From: Allygus modestus
Lineage: Eukaryota > Arthropoda > Insecta > Hemiptera > Cicadellidae
Reading direction: 5' to 3'
Length of the DNA: 64,000 nt
NCBI GenBank assembly: GCA_963675035.1
Contig: OY776112.1
Location: 383,497,078 to 383,561,077, forward strand
Shown here: piece by piece, positions 22,411 through 32,606 of the stretch
Position numbering within the stretch: the first letter of the stretch is position 1
Layout: each line of letters opens with the position of its first letter
Position numbers and translations under genes: made by a program
The notes under the pieces: generated by a model
The model's database searches: none
Seen by the model: only the letters and a program-made list of their open reading frames with translations
What the model was told of the DNA's origin: nothing

Positions 22411-24422
22411 CCACGAAATGACGCCAATGTCGTTTAGAGCAAGGGGACTCTTATCGCCAAGTTCAAGGTCGAGAGATAATAATTGCCTGTGGTTGACAGA
22501 AGTACGCGCTCGCTCGGCCGACACACTCCATTCTCCAACGCCGCCGTAATTCTTCCACCACATTTCTTGAAATAGTTCCCAGAAATTCAAACAGACGTTC
22601 TGTAAACAAAGCAGACGTTTTAAATCCCCATGCTTTTCTTATTGGGGATGTTTTACGTTATTTCTCGTTTGCTGTTGACTTTTTGGAGATACTGCTATTT
22701 TTCCCGAGTGTCTGGGATCGAGACCTTTAATTTGAGCCCTCTCCCATCATCCTGCGATTTTCCAAACTCCCACAATTAAGACTAAAAAATTCCCCTTACA
22801 TAATTATATATAAAGGTAACTCTTTGTTTCTAATTGTATAACTTGACTAGTTGTTCATGCTTGATATAGTTTATAACAAAAAAGGCTTCTTGATTCTTGG
22901 TTGCTCACCACCACAATAACTACAATTAGCTGGATTAAAATTATATATTTTGGCTACTCATCAGAAGTTATCTTCAGCCGTTTACAAATTATATTTACGT
23001 AAGTTGATGTAGTAAGGTAAAAGGTATAATTCCTTCTTCGTTATTGTTGGCAATGTAACTTGGGCCAAAAAGTCCCCCAGTCCAGTATCTTGATTTGGCT
23101 TAATTTGTCCAAAGTTTAATTACTTTAACTTCTTGCTTCTTGTAAAGAGAGAACGATTCACATATTATGGTCTACATACATATTTACACGAGTTTTTTCT
23201 TTCACCAGCGCCCGACACTTAGGGTTTGAAACTCTTCTTAAATACAAGAAATACAACTTTCTCCTGGAAATGTAAATTGGTATCAATAACGGACCCGTAG
23301 ACTCGCACCACCAAGCACCGGTGGGTTTTGTGAGTCAAATGCATTTCTCCGCCGTCGTTCCCGTCTTCGCCGCTCGCCGCGCCACCGTCGCCGTCGCTTT
23401 TCTCGCTTTCCTCGTAAATGGCAGCCGGCAGCCTTAGTTATGCATGCGGTCTCGAGTCGCAAATTGTTTCTCCTGGATTCGGCTGAAAAATGACCCCCGT
23501 CTGGAATTGAATCCGGCAAATCTCGCAGTCAATCTCCTTAAGCTTTTCGGGGGCTGATAAACGCAGGGGGTGGCAAATCATTTGCGTTATTGCCAACGCT
23601 GTAGGGCTATCTATATGTATTGTATACGGTAGAGAGTTGTCGCGAATTTCCGATTTGGAAGTAGCTATCACCATATGTCCGCCGTCCAGGCTGAGCCGTT
23701 CGTGGTTTCGTTTTCTTTCGATAAACTTAAGTATACATACACATTTTTATTTTTTGCATAATGTATTTTAGATACATTAAATGTTCCACGAACCCTTAAT
23801 TGAATTGCCTGCAGTTTGATGTCATCATCTAATAATCTCAAGTTTTAACTAAGATTAAAATGTCCTTTGGAATCGTTGTACAGCACCAATCGTTAGTGGT
23901 AAATAACAATTATATCGCTGTATTTTAATTTGTTTACTGTAAGATATTAATAAGTGTTTGTTGTAAATAAATGCTGTATCGTTTTTAAGTATCGAAAACA
24001 TACTTTATCATTGGATTAACTCATGTTACTGGTGATACTATTGAAATTAACAACATTTCTCAAGCCCCCTCGTAATTGTTAAACAGTTTGTTCTTTACTC
24101 ACCTTGTACAGTACTATTCAGCAGACAAGACAAAAATCATTCATATAGCCCTCAAGTAGTTTGTTAAAAACGAGCATTCATTATTTATTCAAACAACGAT
24201 TTAGTCACTGCTTTAATCATTAGTTAGTGATTCAAATTTTCATCTTCTTATAACTGACCTAGCTCAGGTGCTCCATTTCGAATTTAAGTTAAAGCTTTGG
24301 AAACATATTTACTAATTTGTATACAACTTGTTTCTGGTTTTTCTACATACTTTTGAACAAACAGTTGTGAGGTTATAGTGTCGCTGCAGCCAACTCGTAC
24401 TCATGACTCTTTCTTTTTGCAG
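22411..24422. other. Intron DNA with a CpG-rich patch at 23280-23720
   Basis: The patch at 23280-23720 is GC- and CpG-rich, contains no dispersed-repeat signature, and has GCCGTCG/CGCCG repeats plus GGGGGCTGATAAACG and a near-palindromic AAATCATTTGCG. ORFs on the minus strand (78 codons each) are arginine-rich translations of CGCCG repeats and are not supported. The last bases before exon 2 are a pyrimidine-rich acceptor. Confidence 0.4.
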
Positions 24423-24485
24423 AGGCTAATCTGGTACTCGCCCGAGGATGCGGTCAAGATGTGCGTCATGAAGGGGAAGGACGAG
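24423..24485 (+). CDS. Semaphorin, internal exon of the Sema domain (first conserved Cys, KGK motif)
   Basis: A 63-nt exon in phase 0 at both ends, flanked by ctttctttttgcag and gtgagtgt. It reads RLIWYSPEDAV then KMCVMKGKDE. The C-V-M-K-G-K-D-E segment is the Sema-domain signature C-x-x-K-G-K-x-(E/D), normally followed in the next exon by (E/D)-C-x-N-(Y/F)-I-R, whose cysteine pairs in blade 1. Joined to the previous exon it gives a continuous '...LSESQ|RLIWYSPEDAV...', exactly as in the family. The sequence is not class 2, which I recall as having a longer KGKSQ insert. A class-1-like transmembrane semaphorin is favoured but not proven. I could not find the next exon (C-x-N-Y-I-R) anywhere to position 64000. 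Confidence 0.9.
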
Positions 24486-25752
24486 GTGAGTGTTGTCTTG
24501 GGTCAGTTGCATGCTCTTTAACGTGCTAGACAATATTGGTCCGCTGCTCGGCCTGAAAGAAATGATAATTTTTAGTCCATTTGCAGACAACAATGACTTA
24601 ATGATACTGAATATGTGTAAATAAAACTGCGCAATCGTCCATAGAGCAAGCTGGAACCTCAAAGATGTAAGCAATGCCACTTTCTAAACAGTACTGAAAA
24701 AAACATGTGGTTCATCCAATCGCTGTTTGTTATGAGTATTGCGTAAGCTCTAGTGCAACTCATGAAGGATATCTATAATCCAAGTTGCTTGGTTATTGCT
24801 GACGTTTTCTTATTAAATAAGTAAATATTCTATTCAGTCATATAGATATTTACATGCAATGGACACTACATTTCCAATTTAAACATATGGTAGGCCCAAG
24901 CCTTCAAACATGCCAAAAAGACAAGCTAAGACGTATGTCCAACTCAAGTTGCCTACAACGTTGGCTAATGTAAAAGTCCCTTTGCTTATCCTAGTACTTT
25001 AAAGCCGTCTGTTAAATATCCACTGGAAGACCAATTGTACGAATTCAGTTAGAGTATGATTATCATGATCGGTTTTAGGCAAGAAAGAATAAAAGATTGG
25101 TTATCTTTTCTGCGTCGTTACTCGCGTATTTTAAGTGGGTATTTTCAGGGGGTAAGATAATCATTATTTTTACTTGTGGTCTTCGCAATTTAAACTCTTC
25201 TTTTGCAATACTCTTCATACATTTCAAGTACTGTTTTCATGTTTAGTTTGCAAATAATTTTCTTTTAAATAATTATGTCGTACTAGATGTGTACCCGTCC
25301 TTCGTACAGGTTGTATATAAATGGTAGATTAACTAAATCAAATAACAATCCACATGATTTTACAATATTAAAATTACATTTTACACGTTTAATACAATTA
25401 AATCAAAGTTAACGAAATATACTGGCAGATAGTTCGGGTCCTGTTGCTAAGTCGAGGAACTCTGTCGGGTAGTAAACGGCGCACGTGGGGTATTTGACTA
25501 ATCTAGCCGGCCAAAAACCGAAAAAATAAAGGTTCACCCAGGTAGATTTCAAAGGTTTCTTTTTACAGTTAGACACATTCCAAGTACATCCTTAACTTTC
25601 TCTCGACACAGGGAAACCCCATTATCAAAGTATTATTGTTGGAGGTACAGATAAGAAACAAAGTAAGATCGCTGTGTTAACCTAGATTGGTAAACCTGTC
25701 TTTGTTAACGGTGACATTTTTAATAAATTGGTTGTTTTTTATATTTTTAACT
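24486..25752. other. Start of the following semaphorin intron; no gene recognised
   Basis: The donor GTGAGT is at 24486. The rest is AT-rich, with no coding exon seen. The intron would extend past the window end (more than 39.5 kb) unless an exon was missed. Confidence 0.5.
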
Positions 25753-26424
25753 ATGGATTGTGATTCGGCAGGTAAGTACGTCTGCTTTAATATGGGTTTT
25801 ATGTAACAACAAATTTATATTAAATTAATAATGTTAATAAAAGAAAATGCTGTGATAACATCGATTTTTATAGAGTAAACTGTACAAAAAAATCCCAAAG
25901 TTGGGTTTCCCAAGGTTTCCCGGCACTAATTTTATTTTTAACAGACTGTTACAAGTGTTATTTTGAAATTCCTGATAATAATTTCTGCTACTATTTGCTA
26001 CTCCGTATTTTACATGCCTTAAAACAATAACATGCTAAATCCAAGAAACCATCCACTTACTGACTCAGAAACTTTTTTAATTACAAGAACGGCAAATGTC
26101 AGTATTTTTACTAGACAGTAGCTATTCGATTTAATGCAAGATTAAAAAGAATTACGTACTGAAGCTCGCAATAAGCATATAAGACAATATCGGGAAAGCT
26201 ATGCTCCAAAGTTCTCTAGAGTTGACTGCGACAGAGATGTGCTTAACAGGTTACGTATAAGTTCGGATCTTGTCATAACCGGAAAGAGACCTCTACGTAA
26301 AAAAAAACTACTCCGTTTACGAAGGTAACCATAGCTTCTTCCTGTTCAACCTCGTTTTCAGAGTCCCAAGTAAAATCACCATCAATAAACTTCAGATGAA
26401 GATTTCACGGACGATGAACTTTAG
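25753..26424 (+). pseudogene. Decayed two-exon ORF of unknown family
   Basis: An ATG at 25753 opens a 19-nt coding piece (MDCDSA plus one base) that ends at CAG|gtaagt. An acceptor ACTGACTCAG at 26061-26068 restores the same frame (TFLITRTANVSIFTRQ). After two in-frame stops the frame continues as KELRTEARNKHIRQYRE, then APKFSRVDCDRDVLNRLRIS and SDLVITGKRPLRKKK. A frameshift in an A-run near 26300-26310 leads to TTPFTKVTIASSCSTSFSES, and a second shift near 26400 gives SDEDFTDDEL then a stop at 26422-26424. One consistent order, a basic middle and an acidic tail suggest a once-real protein of ~150 residues, probably from a transposon. I recognise no family. The gene has no intact ORF of 60 codons. 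Confidence 0.4.
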
Positions 26425-26477
26425 ATAAAAACAAGATAAGAAACCAGGTTAGTAAGTTAAAGTTGTTTTTTACCGTA

Positions 26478-27371
26478 TACAGGGTGTCCGGTAACACTCC
26501 TGGACAAAGGTATGTAGCGTCGTTCCTAGGGTTAATATAAACACATTTAACCATATGAACATGTGTCTCCCGTACTTAGATTTCCGTTTGTCAGTCTGTA
26601 TGTGTTTTTCACTTTAAAGTTCATATTTTTAAAGCCATATAACCGAGTTCAACCAAACTTAAGTCAACTGTTTACGGTGATAGAATTTATGAACACAAAC
26701 GTTATGAAGGAATTATCTGTGATCATTTCAAAATGGCGGCCATTTTAAATGTTATATCGCAAATGGCTCAAAAATAAGTCATTTTACAAAATATTTACTA
26801 GTATATCTTCTTTTAGGGCAATTTGAGACAAGTCTAACGATACTTAACTTATTGCAATCGAGTAATAAATAACCGAGCTGATGCAATTTACGTGTGACCG
26901 GACAAAGCTCATCTTTGGTTTCTCCACAATTCAACAAGTAGGCCTAATAAATAACAAGAATTGCAACAGCTCAGCTATTTATTACTCGGTTTAAAAAAGA
27001 TTAAAAACCATTAGATTTGTCGTAAAATACCTTAAAAGAAGTTATTCTGATAAAAATTTTATTAAATGGCTGGTTTTCGAGCCATTTAACATAAAAAGGC
27101 TAAAATGGCCGCCATTTTTAAAAATTATCGGAGCTAATTTCTCCATAGCTTTTGCGTTGTTAGATCCTATCACCATAAACAGTTGACTCAAGTTTGGTTG
27201 AATTCGGTTGCATGGTTTTAAAAATATGAACTTTAAAGTTAAAAACACATACAGACAGACAAACGGTAAACTAGGCACTAGAGACCCATGTTCGTATGGT
27301 AAAATGTGTTTATATTGACCCAAGGAATAACCAGATAGCTTTCTCCAGAGAGTTATGAAACACCCTGTAAA
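26478..27371. mobile_element. Foldback (palindromic) element, about 894 bp
   Basis: Begins ATACAGGGTGTCCGGTAACA and ends ACACCCTGTAA. Long arms of roughly 280-300 bp are inverted copies. They share TAAACACATTT / AAATGTGTTTA, GTATGTGTTTTTCACTTTAAA / TTTAAAGTTAAAAACACATAC, ACTTAAGTCAACTGTTTA / its complement, and AAATGGCGGCCATTTTA / TAAAATGGCCGCCATTTTT. A second inner pair, CGAGTAATAAATAACCGAGC near 26862 and GCTATTTATTACTCGG near 26978, extends the palindrome. No intact protein. Noncoding foldback transposons of this kind are mobilised by other elements. Confidence 0.7.
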
Positions 27372-27659
27372 TTTTAAAGAGCTCCATGCTGTTTAAAAAA
27401 TGGTTACTACTTCAGTATTTCAAGTTTATAAGTACAGTATATTACTTTTTTTCATACGGACCCTAAAACAAGGTAAATTTCATTAAGTATAGTATAACAA
27501 TGATTCTAAAATGCAAACATAAAAATATCTGTTTATTTTTAGCTTGTTTGTAATAAGTAATAATTTTGGCCAGCTAGATTAATCAAATACCCCACTGTGC
27601 GGCGTGTGGTTTGCGACTCCAATTCGGTAAACGTAACACTTTGGATTCGCTTTTAGAAA
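27372..27659. other. Spacer, nothing recognised
   Basis: AT-rich, without ORF or clear repeat. Confidence 0.35.
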
Positions 27660-28380
27660 TAAAAGAACTCGGTGAGGGGGGCATAAATATAAAATCGGGA
27701 GGGGGGAGCAAAATATAAAATCGCGGGTATGGGCAAAAATAAAAATCGTGGGGGAGCAAAAATATAAAATCGGGGTGGAGCAAACAAATAAAATCGGGGG
27801 GGGGGGCAAAAATATAAAATCGGAGGGGTCATTAAGACCGGGGGGGAGCGCGCAGAGTTCCTCAATACCCCCTACTCTCGCCTATTGAAAAAGAGTTTGA
27901 GTTACCATTCAAGTAGTTTTTTTTATTTCCATTATGAACATATATGTTTAGATATAAGCTGTTATGGTAGAATGTTGATGGAGTGATGGTGGGAGAATGT
28001 GGTGGGGGAAGGTGGTGTAGGGAGTGACACGTGCGCTCAGGTCGGCGAGAATTCCTGGAACTGTAATGCTGACATGTGGTGTCTCAAATTGAATTTTAAA
28101 AAATAAAAATATATCGGGGAGATGGAAGGGGCAAAAATATAAAATCGGGGGGGGAGCAAAATATAAAATCAGGGAGACAAAAATAAAAATCGGGGGAGGG
28201 AGCAAAAATATAACATGGGGGGAGGCAAAAAATATAAAATCGGGGGGTCATTAAGATCGGGGGGAGCGCGCAGAGTTATCCAATACCCCCTACTCTCTCG
28301 CCTATCGAAAAAAGAGTTTGAGTTTCGATTCGAGTAGTTTCTATATTTCCATAATGATAAACAGATATTTACTATATTTT
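27660..28380. repeat. Minisatellite (~24-bp unit) in a 418-bp tandem duplication
   Basis: Units of the type GCAAAAATATAAAATCGGGG plus a few extra G's are repeated at 27668-27850 and again at 28090-28265. Each array is followed by the same unique segment, GAGCGCGCAGAGTT ... CAATACCCCCTACTCTC ... GAGTTTGAGTT ... GAGTAGTTT-like, starting at 27848 and 28266. The larger unit is therefore duplicated with a 418-bp offset. Minus-strand ORFs rich in P, F, Y and I are translations of the repeat. Confidence 0.85.
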
Positions 28381-29016
28381 AAGTTATAGATATAACTATT
28401 AAGTCATCATCTGGTTGGATATAAACGAGATCGCACGCAGCACGCTGACGTGAGGGAAGTGAATTTCCGCATGAAAACCTTCAAAAGATCAAGTAAAGGG
28501 TTTAAACCAACACTGGGTAATTTTTTGAAAATTGAAAAATTTTATTTTTTGGCTGTTTTGATGCTCCTGGTTATATTTAAATTCACTAATAGGTTGCCAA
28601 TGTTGTACATTATAAAGTTATAAGGAGGTATTGTCGGTATAACAAGTTGGTGTAGGGGTATGGGGGCTGAGGAAACCATAGTAAGATATGAAAAACAGCC
28701 TTTTCCAGTGTAAAATCCCCATAAGACAACGTACTGTATTTTGACAACTAACATTTTCTTTAATAACTCGGTAAGTATTTATGCTAGAATGATGAGAGAG
28801 CTTAACATTTTTGGCTTTTTACGTACAATAAGTTAATGCAATAATTGTACATTTTGGGCTTTTTACGCCCAAAAACTCAAAATTTGAAAACTTAAAATCC
28901 CCAAAAAGGGGGTTATAGTTTTCCGATTGTTTTGCCCAACGAACTTGTCCAACTGATTATAAAAAGGAATTTCTCTACAAAATTTGAAGTAAATTGGACA
29001 AAAATTGCGAACACAC

Positions 29017-29018
<2 letters not shown>

Positions 29019-29056
<38 letters not shown>
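29019..29056. repeat. (TA)n microsatellite in B3
   Basis: TA run directly abutting a PLE fragment. Confidence 0.95.
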
Positions 29057-29060
<4 letters not shown>

Positions 29061-29155
29061 TTTAAAAGAAAATTACCAGAGTACCCTTCAAAATTCATTT
29101 TTAATTCACTGACACGTGTTTCGAGGTTTACCTCATGATCACAGTGCAGCTAATA
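29057..29155 (-). mobile_element. Penelope-like element terminal fragment
   Basis: On the minus strand it has a hammerhead-like block (29107-29146) followed by AAGGGTACTC, the same order as in the other two PLE pieces. It sits immediately after (TA)n inside element B3. No coding remains. Confidence 0.5.
29107..29146 (-). ncRNA. Hammerhead-ribozyme-like motif (PLE end)
   Basis: Minus-strand layout: stem I CACU/AGUG (perfect), core GUGAUCA in place of CUGANGA, one U, stem II GAGG-UAAA-CCUC (perfect), GAAA, stem III CACGUG (self-complementary), cleavage UC. Two core positions deviate, so activity is doubtful. Confidence 0.45.
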
Positions 29156-29254
29156 TAATATTATATTATTATTCTAATAGGGGGGCTAATACTTCACTTT
29201 TCCATAGGAAATTCAGTAATAAATACTTTGTCCATAAGAATAAAATAGGATCTT

Positions 29255-29600
29255 TCAAACCCCGTAGGGCAGAGTCCTAAGGTGATTTCTGAAAAACCAA
29301 CTAACCTAAAACCTTCAAACGCACATGTAGAAGATAGAAAAAAGTTTCATCGAAATCAGTGCACCCGTTTCCCTGTGAAAAGCGAACAAAACGTGTCCAA
29401 AATCGCGCGAAATCACGTTTTTGAGCGGCCGCTATTATTTTTAAAAATGGCACATGCCGGTTTAAAGTGACCTAAAACCTTCTCACGCATGTATAGAACA
29501 AATAAACAAAGTTTCATCAGTCAGTGCACCCGGTTTTTCTTGAAAAGCGAACAAAAACCCGTCTTTGAGCGTCACCGACAGACAGATAGATTTGCAAAAT
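29255..29600. repeat. Diverged tandem duplication, period about 175 bp
   Basis: Two copies contain CCTAAAACCTTC, then AAAGTTTCATC, then CAGTGCACCCGGTTT/CGTTTCCCT, then GAAAAGCGAACAAAA. They begin near 29288 and 29464. An ORF of 62 codons spans the first copy but carries no known domain. The preceding GGGCAGAGTCC text also occurs near 3050. Confidence 0.6.
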
Positions 29601-29989
29601 CAATGTAATCTGAAGGGTGTTTGAGGTCTGCAATACTAGAAAAAGTTGTTTTGATTTTTTATAAACCACGCTAATAGCGAGTGCTGTTTTTACATAGTGT
29701 TAGTGGCAAACCCCGATATTTAGATAGACCAAAGATGCGATGCTCTTTTCACGAGTAAAAAATAAATAATTCCGACGAAAATATCGTTTAAAACTTGTTA
29801 TTCTTATAAAGTGAATACCAAAGTTCACTCAAGTCATGTCTCACATCATCGTTTCCAGTGTGAACAAGGCGTTACATCGCTGATGTATCGATTCGTGTTT
29901 ACCCGCCAATATTCAGGGGATGATGGGGGTGTTTAGTTGACGTGTCGCTGATTGATAGGAAGAAATTTTAAACGCGACGTAACATATTA
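29600..29989. other. AT-rich spacer, nothing recognised
   Basis: No ORF or repeat signature is recognised. Confidence 0.35.
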
Positions 29990-30200
29990 GCGGTGTAAAA
30001 CCCGGGGCTTAGGTAATCAGTGTGTGAGTGATGGGGCCTTTACATCCGCGCCGGGGAATTTTTAATTTTCCACGTGTGACGGTTGGCAGGCCCGAGCGAG
30101 TGACATTCCATCGGCCAATATGGCGATTAATTAAACCCCGTTGTTAACGCTTAACAACGGCGAGATATAAAGGGTGTTTCGTTTTTTTACTTGATGCTGC
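29990..30200 (+). promoter_or_regulatory. CpG-rich single-copy patch with perfect hairpin and TATAAA
   Basis: GC- and CpG-rich relative to the flanks, with CGGCCAATATGGCG (CCAAT box-like). A perfect 10-bp hairpin CCGTTGTTAA-CGC-TTAACAACGG lies at 30138-30160, followed 5 nt later by ATATAAAGG. These are promoter- or enhancer-like signs, but no exon follows that I can identify. Confidence 0.3.
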
Positions 30201-31145
30201 CTCTGTTTCGCTCAAACGGACGTTTTCGAGGGGTTTCGGAGCGTTGTTGGATCGAGTACAGGGTTTTGTTTTTGTAAAAATATTCCTCTGGCGTTTACTT
30301 ATATGACACAGAGGGGGTTTAATTGACAGTTAGCGTACTTTTGTGACGTACTACAATAACTCGTGTTTTATGAGTTTCCTTGCTCCCGGCGTTAAATTTA
30401 AGATCGTAAGAACTTCTTGGTTGTTATAGTTAATTAAAGATCACCAAGTCGAAATTTATTACTAACTGTAGCGTTATTGTTGCGATAATTCAGTGTAATT
30501 TGGCAAATATATGTGTGTTTTTATTTGTGTAAGTAACGGTATATTAAGTTCTGAATTGCAAGTTAAGGATATCGTTACGGGTAAGTATATAATTATTTCT
30601 TGTCTATCAAAATCCTGTCCGCATTATTAAATAAATTGATTTTAATTAAAAATATTCAAATCAATATAATTTTAATTTGTGATTTATGTCATAAACATTC
30701 TTATTTTTATTGCAACAAACACATTCAATAAAATACTTGAAATATGTTGACACATTTTGACCTTCAGCAACATGTACTATCAGTCCATACATATCGTGAT
30801 AAATCCCCTTCCTATAAGTATACATTAGTATCGTAAAATGACATACTGGCAAAGTATAACCACAACACGGTTTAACCTCGCCGTTTTCTGCAATATTCCT
30901 ACCAAAGTGAGCGGTAGCAGCGCCGCGACGGCAATAAAGCGGAGAAGCAGTTAGGGCGTCGTTTGGGTAAAAAATGCGACAGCCGATATGACGAGTGGCC
31001 ACATTAAGAGATGTTGGAGAACATCCAACCCCGAACTCTGGTTCACCTGCCCTGTTGGCTGGGGTCTTAAACGTGTTAAATCGAAAATATTGTATGTATA
31101 GGGTTTCTTAATTAATGTGGACGCTATTGGGTTTAGAAGAGACGA
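30201..31145. other. Intron DNA; one unexplained 113-codon minus ORF
   Basis: The ORF at 30661-31002 (minus) is the longest non-repetitive, unexplained ORF in the window. It starts MATRHIGCRIFYPNDALTAS. It has a run of cysteines (ECVCCNK) but no domain I recognise, and its AT-rich 3' half looks like non-coding sequence. I treat it as chance. Confidence 0.3.
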
Positions 31146-31149
31146 TTTT

Positions 31150-31250
31150 GGAATGGAATCGAAGGGTTCCTAGCCTAGAATCGAACCCGAGATCCCGTAG
31201 ACTGGTAGACTGAAATCAAAATTGCCAACTGATAAGGGTAGCGAGGGGTT
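31150..31250 (-). repeat. tRNA-like remnant (probable SINE head), minus strand
   Basis: On the minus strand there is ATCAGTTGGCAA, similar to a pol III A box/D-arm. About 45 nt later comes GGTTCGATTC (31178-31187), a perfect B box/T-loop. The stems around them do not fold into a clean cloverleaf, so a functional tRNA is unlikely. A tRNA-derived SINE head is the better reading. Confidence 0.4.
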
Positions 31251-32230
31251 TTAACTTCTTGAATGGTTTTACGGTTTTGCCACCCTTAACATGTATGTTA
31301 TGGCAAGCCGAGCATTTTAAATTTACCGATTACAGTTTAGCTTTCATCTATTATATTTTATGGAAAAATTATTTTTTGTGTTTTAGCATTTTATTTGAAG
31401 ATAATTTGTTTACATATGAAGAACTTTGATTTTTTTAACTTTGGTTATGTTACATTTGTCTTACATTAATTGTTGTTTATTAAAAACTAATGAGATCAAA
31501 AATTAAGATGAAACACACTGGGAGTTCCTTGAAAATGTTTATAGTGGTAAAATGATTTCAGTTTATTTTTCGTTAAAAATATATTTAATTATTTTTACAA
31601 TCTAATTGAATATGCATATTTTTAAAACGTTTAAAAATTTGTGTAAACAACTACGTAAGCCTTGGTTTTACAGATACATTAGAAGAGTTTACTAAAATAA
31701 CAAGTAGTTATTTTGTGTTAAATTCTAAGGTTCCCCGAGTATTGAAATATACGTAGACCAATATGTTGTTGAACAATGCTTCCCCGGTAACAGTTCATCA
31801 GTACGTTAACGCTGTGTTTGTGTGTAATATGTTTTCTCACAATAGCTGTTGAAATTATAATAAAATCAAAACTCCATATCGTGTGAAACCCCTCCATGTT
31901 GGTTTACTAACAAAGTAATGGAAAAACGTTTGGTTCTGACGTTATATCACTCATTTTGATTACACTCTAATGGATTTCACCGTGCGCTCAAATGTTCTTC
32001 CTTGTTTCAACCTGCCTTTATTATTGTTGTTTTTGTATTTATTTTGTTGACTCTTTATAAGGGCGTTGTTATTTCTGCAAATTGATAATAACATTTTTAT
32101 GAAGCCAAAAAGTAAGTTAGATTGCATTTTTTTAGCTTTTATTTCAATTAGAGTCTGATGTCTTTTATTTGATCCTGAGACTAATTTGCGTATTGCACAT
32201 TTATGCCAATGAGGACTTAAATTACGTACT
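31251..32230. other. AT-rich intron DNA, nothing recognised
   Basis: No coding, RNA gene or clear repeat was recognised. Confidence 0.35.
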
Positions 32231-32406
32231 TTAGCAAATTTCCCCTATAGGGAAGAAGCTATTACCGTATAGTCGGCATGGTAAGACCTAGGCCCGGGAC
32301 CATGATAACTTTTCGTTTTGAGGTCCCCAGACCCCAAAAACACCATTCGTTTGAAACTGTGTATATATATAATAATAAAATAATATATATATATATATAT
32401 ATTATA
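32231..32406 (+). mobile_element. Family A left end, copy A2, followed by AT microsatellite
   Basis: AGCAAATTTCCCCTATAGGG at 32232 (one change from the family repeat), then GCCCGGGACCATGATAACTT and the (TA)/(AAT) tract at about 32360-32406. A Penelope-like element follows inside the tract. Confidence 0.75.
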
Positions 32407-32459
32407 TAATTTTTAAAAACATTATTAACAAGTACCCTTTTTTGAAACATTTTTATCTG

Positions 32460-32498
32460 GACTGACTAGTTTCAATCATAATGGCCATCTTCAGGGTC
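32460..32498 (-). ncRNA. Hammerhead-like motif, left inverted arm
   Basis: Minus-strand copy of the motif in the right arm: CUGAAGA core, GAAA, stem III CUAG, cleavage UC. Stem I is GACC/AGUC with one mismatch at the pair nearest the core, against four perfect pairs in the right arm. Confidence 0.5.
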
Positions 32499-32606
32499 AC
32501 ATAACCTCAACAAATTTTCTTTTATAGTAATTACAAACATATGTTAAAAATAAATAATATATGATCAATAATTCTAAAATTGTGTATATATATATATATA
32601 TATACA

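Larger units (their letters stand above)
11769..24422 (+). other. Semaphorin intron, 12,654 bp
   Basis: Bounded by GTAAGA at the donor and TTTCTTTTTGCAG at the acceptor. It holds family A and B elements, a PLE fragment, three TIR elements, two LINE tails facing each other, several microsatellites and a CpG-rich patch. The phase is 0 at both sides, so splicing joins Q to R without splitting a codon. Confidence 0.75.
28424..29219 (-). mobile_element. Family B element, copy B3, with a PLE fragment in its microsatellite
   Basis: Minus-orientation copy. The 3' hairpin end (ACGAGATCGCACGCAGCACG) is at 28424 and the subterminal AGTGAATTTCC follows. The interior matches B1 and B2, and (TA)n lies at 29019-29056. 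Then a 100-bp PLE piece (29057-29155) replaces part of the left half before the end block CTAATACTTCACTTTTCC, which finishes with a GGAAATTCAGTAA end. Noncoding. Confidence 0.7.

Noticed and set aside
27579..28205. Minus ORFs rich in P/F/Y resembling a structural protein
   Set aside because: Direct translation of the ATAAAATCGGGG minisatellite, in shifting frames.
30661..31002. 113-codon minus ORF starting MATRHIG
   Set aside because: No recognisable domain. Half is AT-rich filler, with no repeat or gene context.
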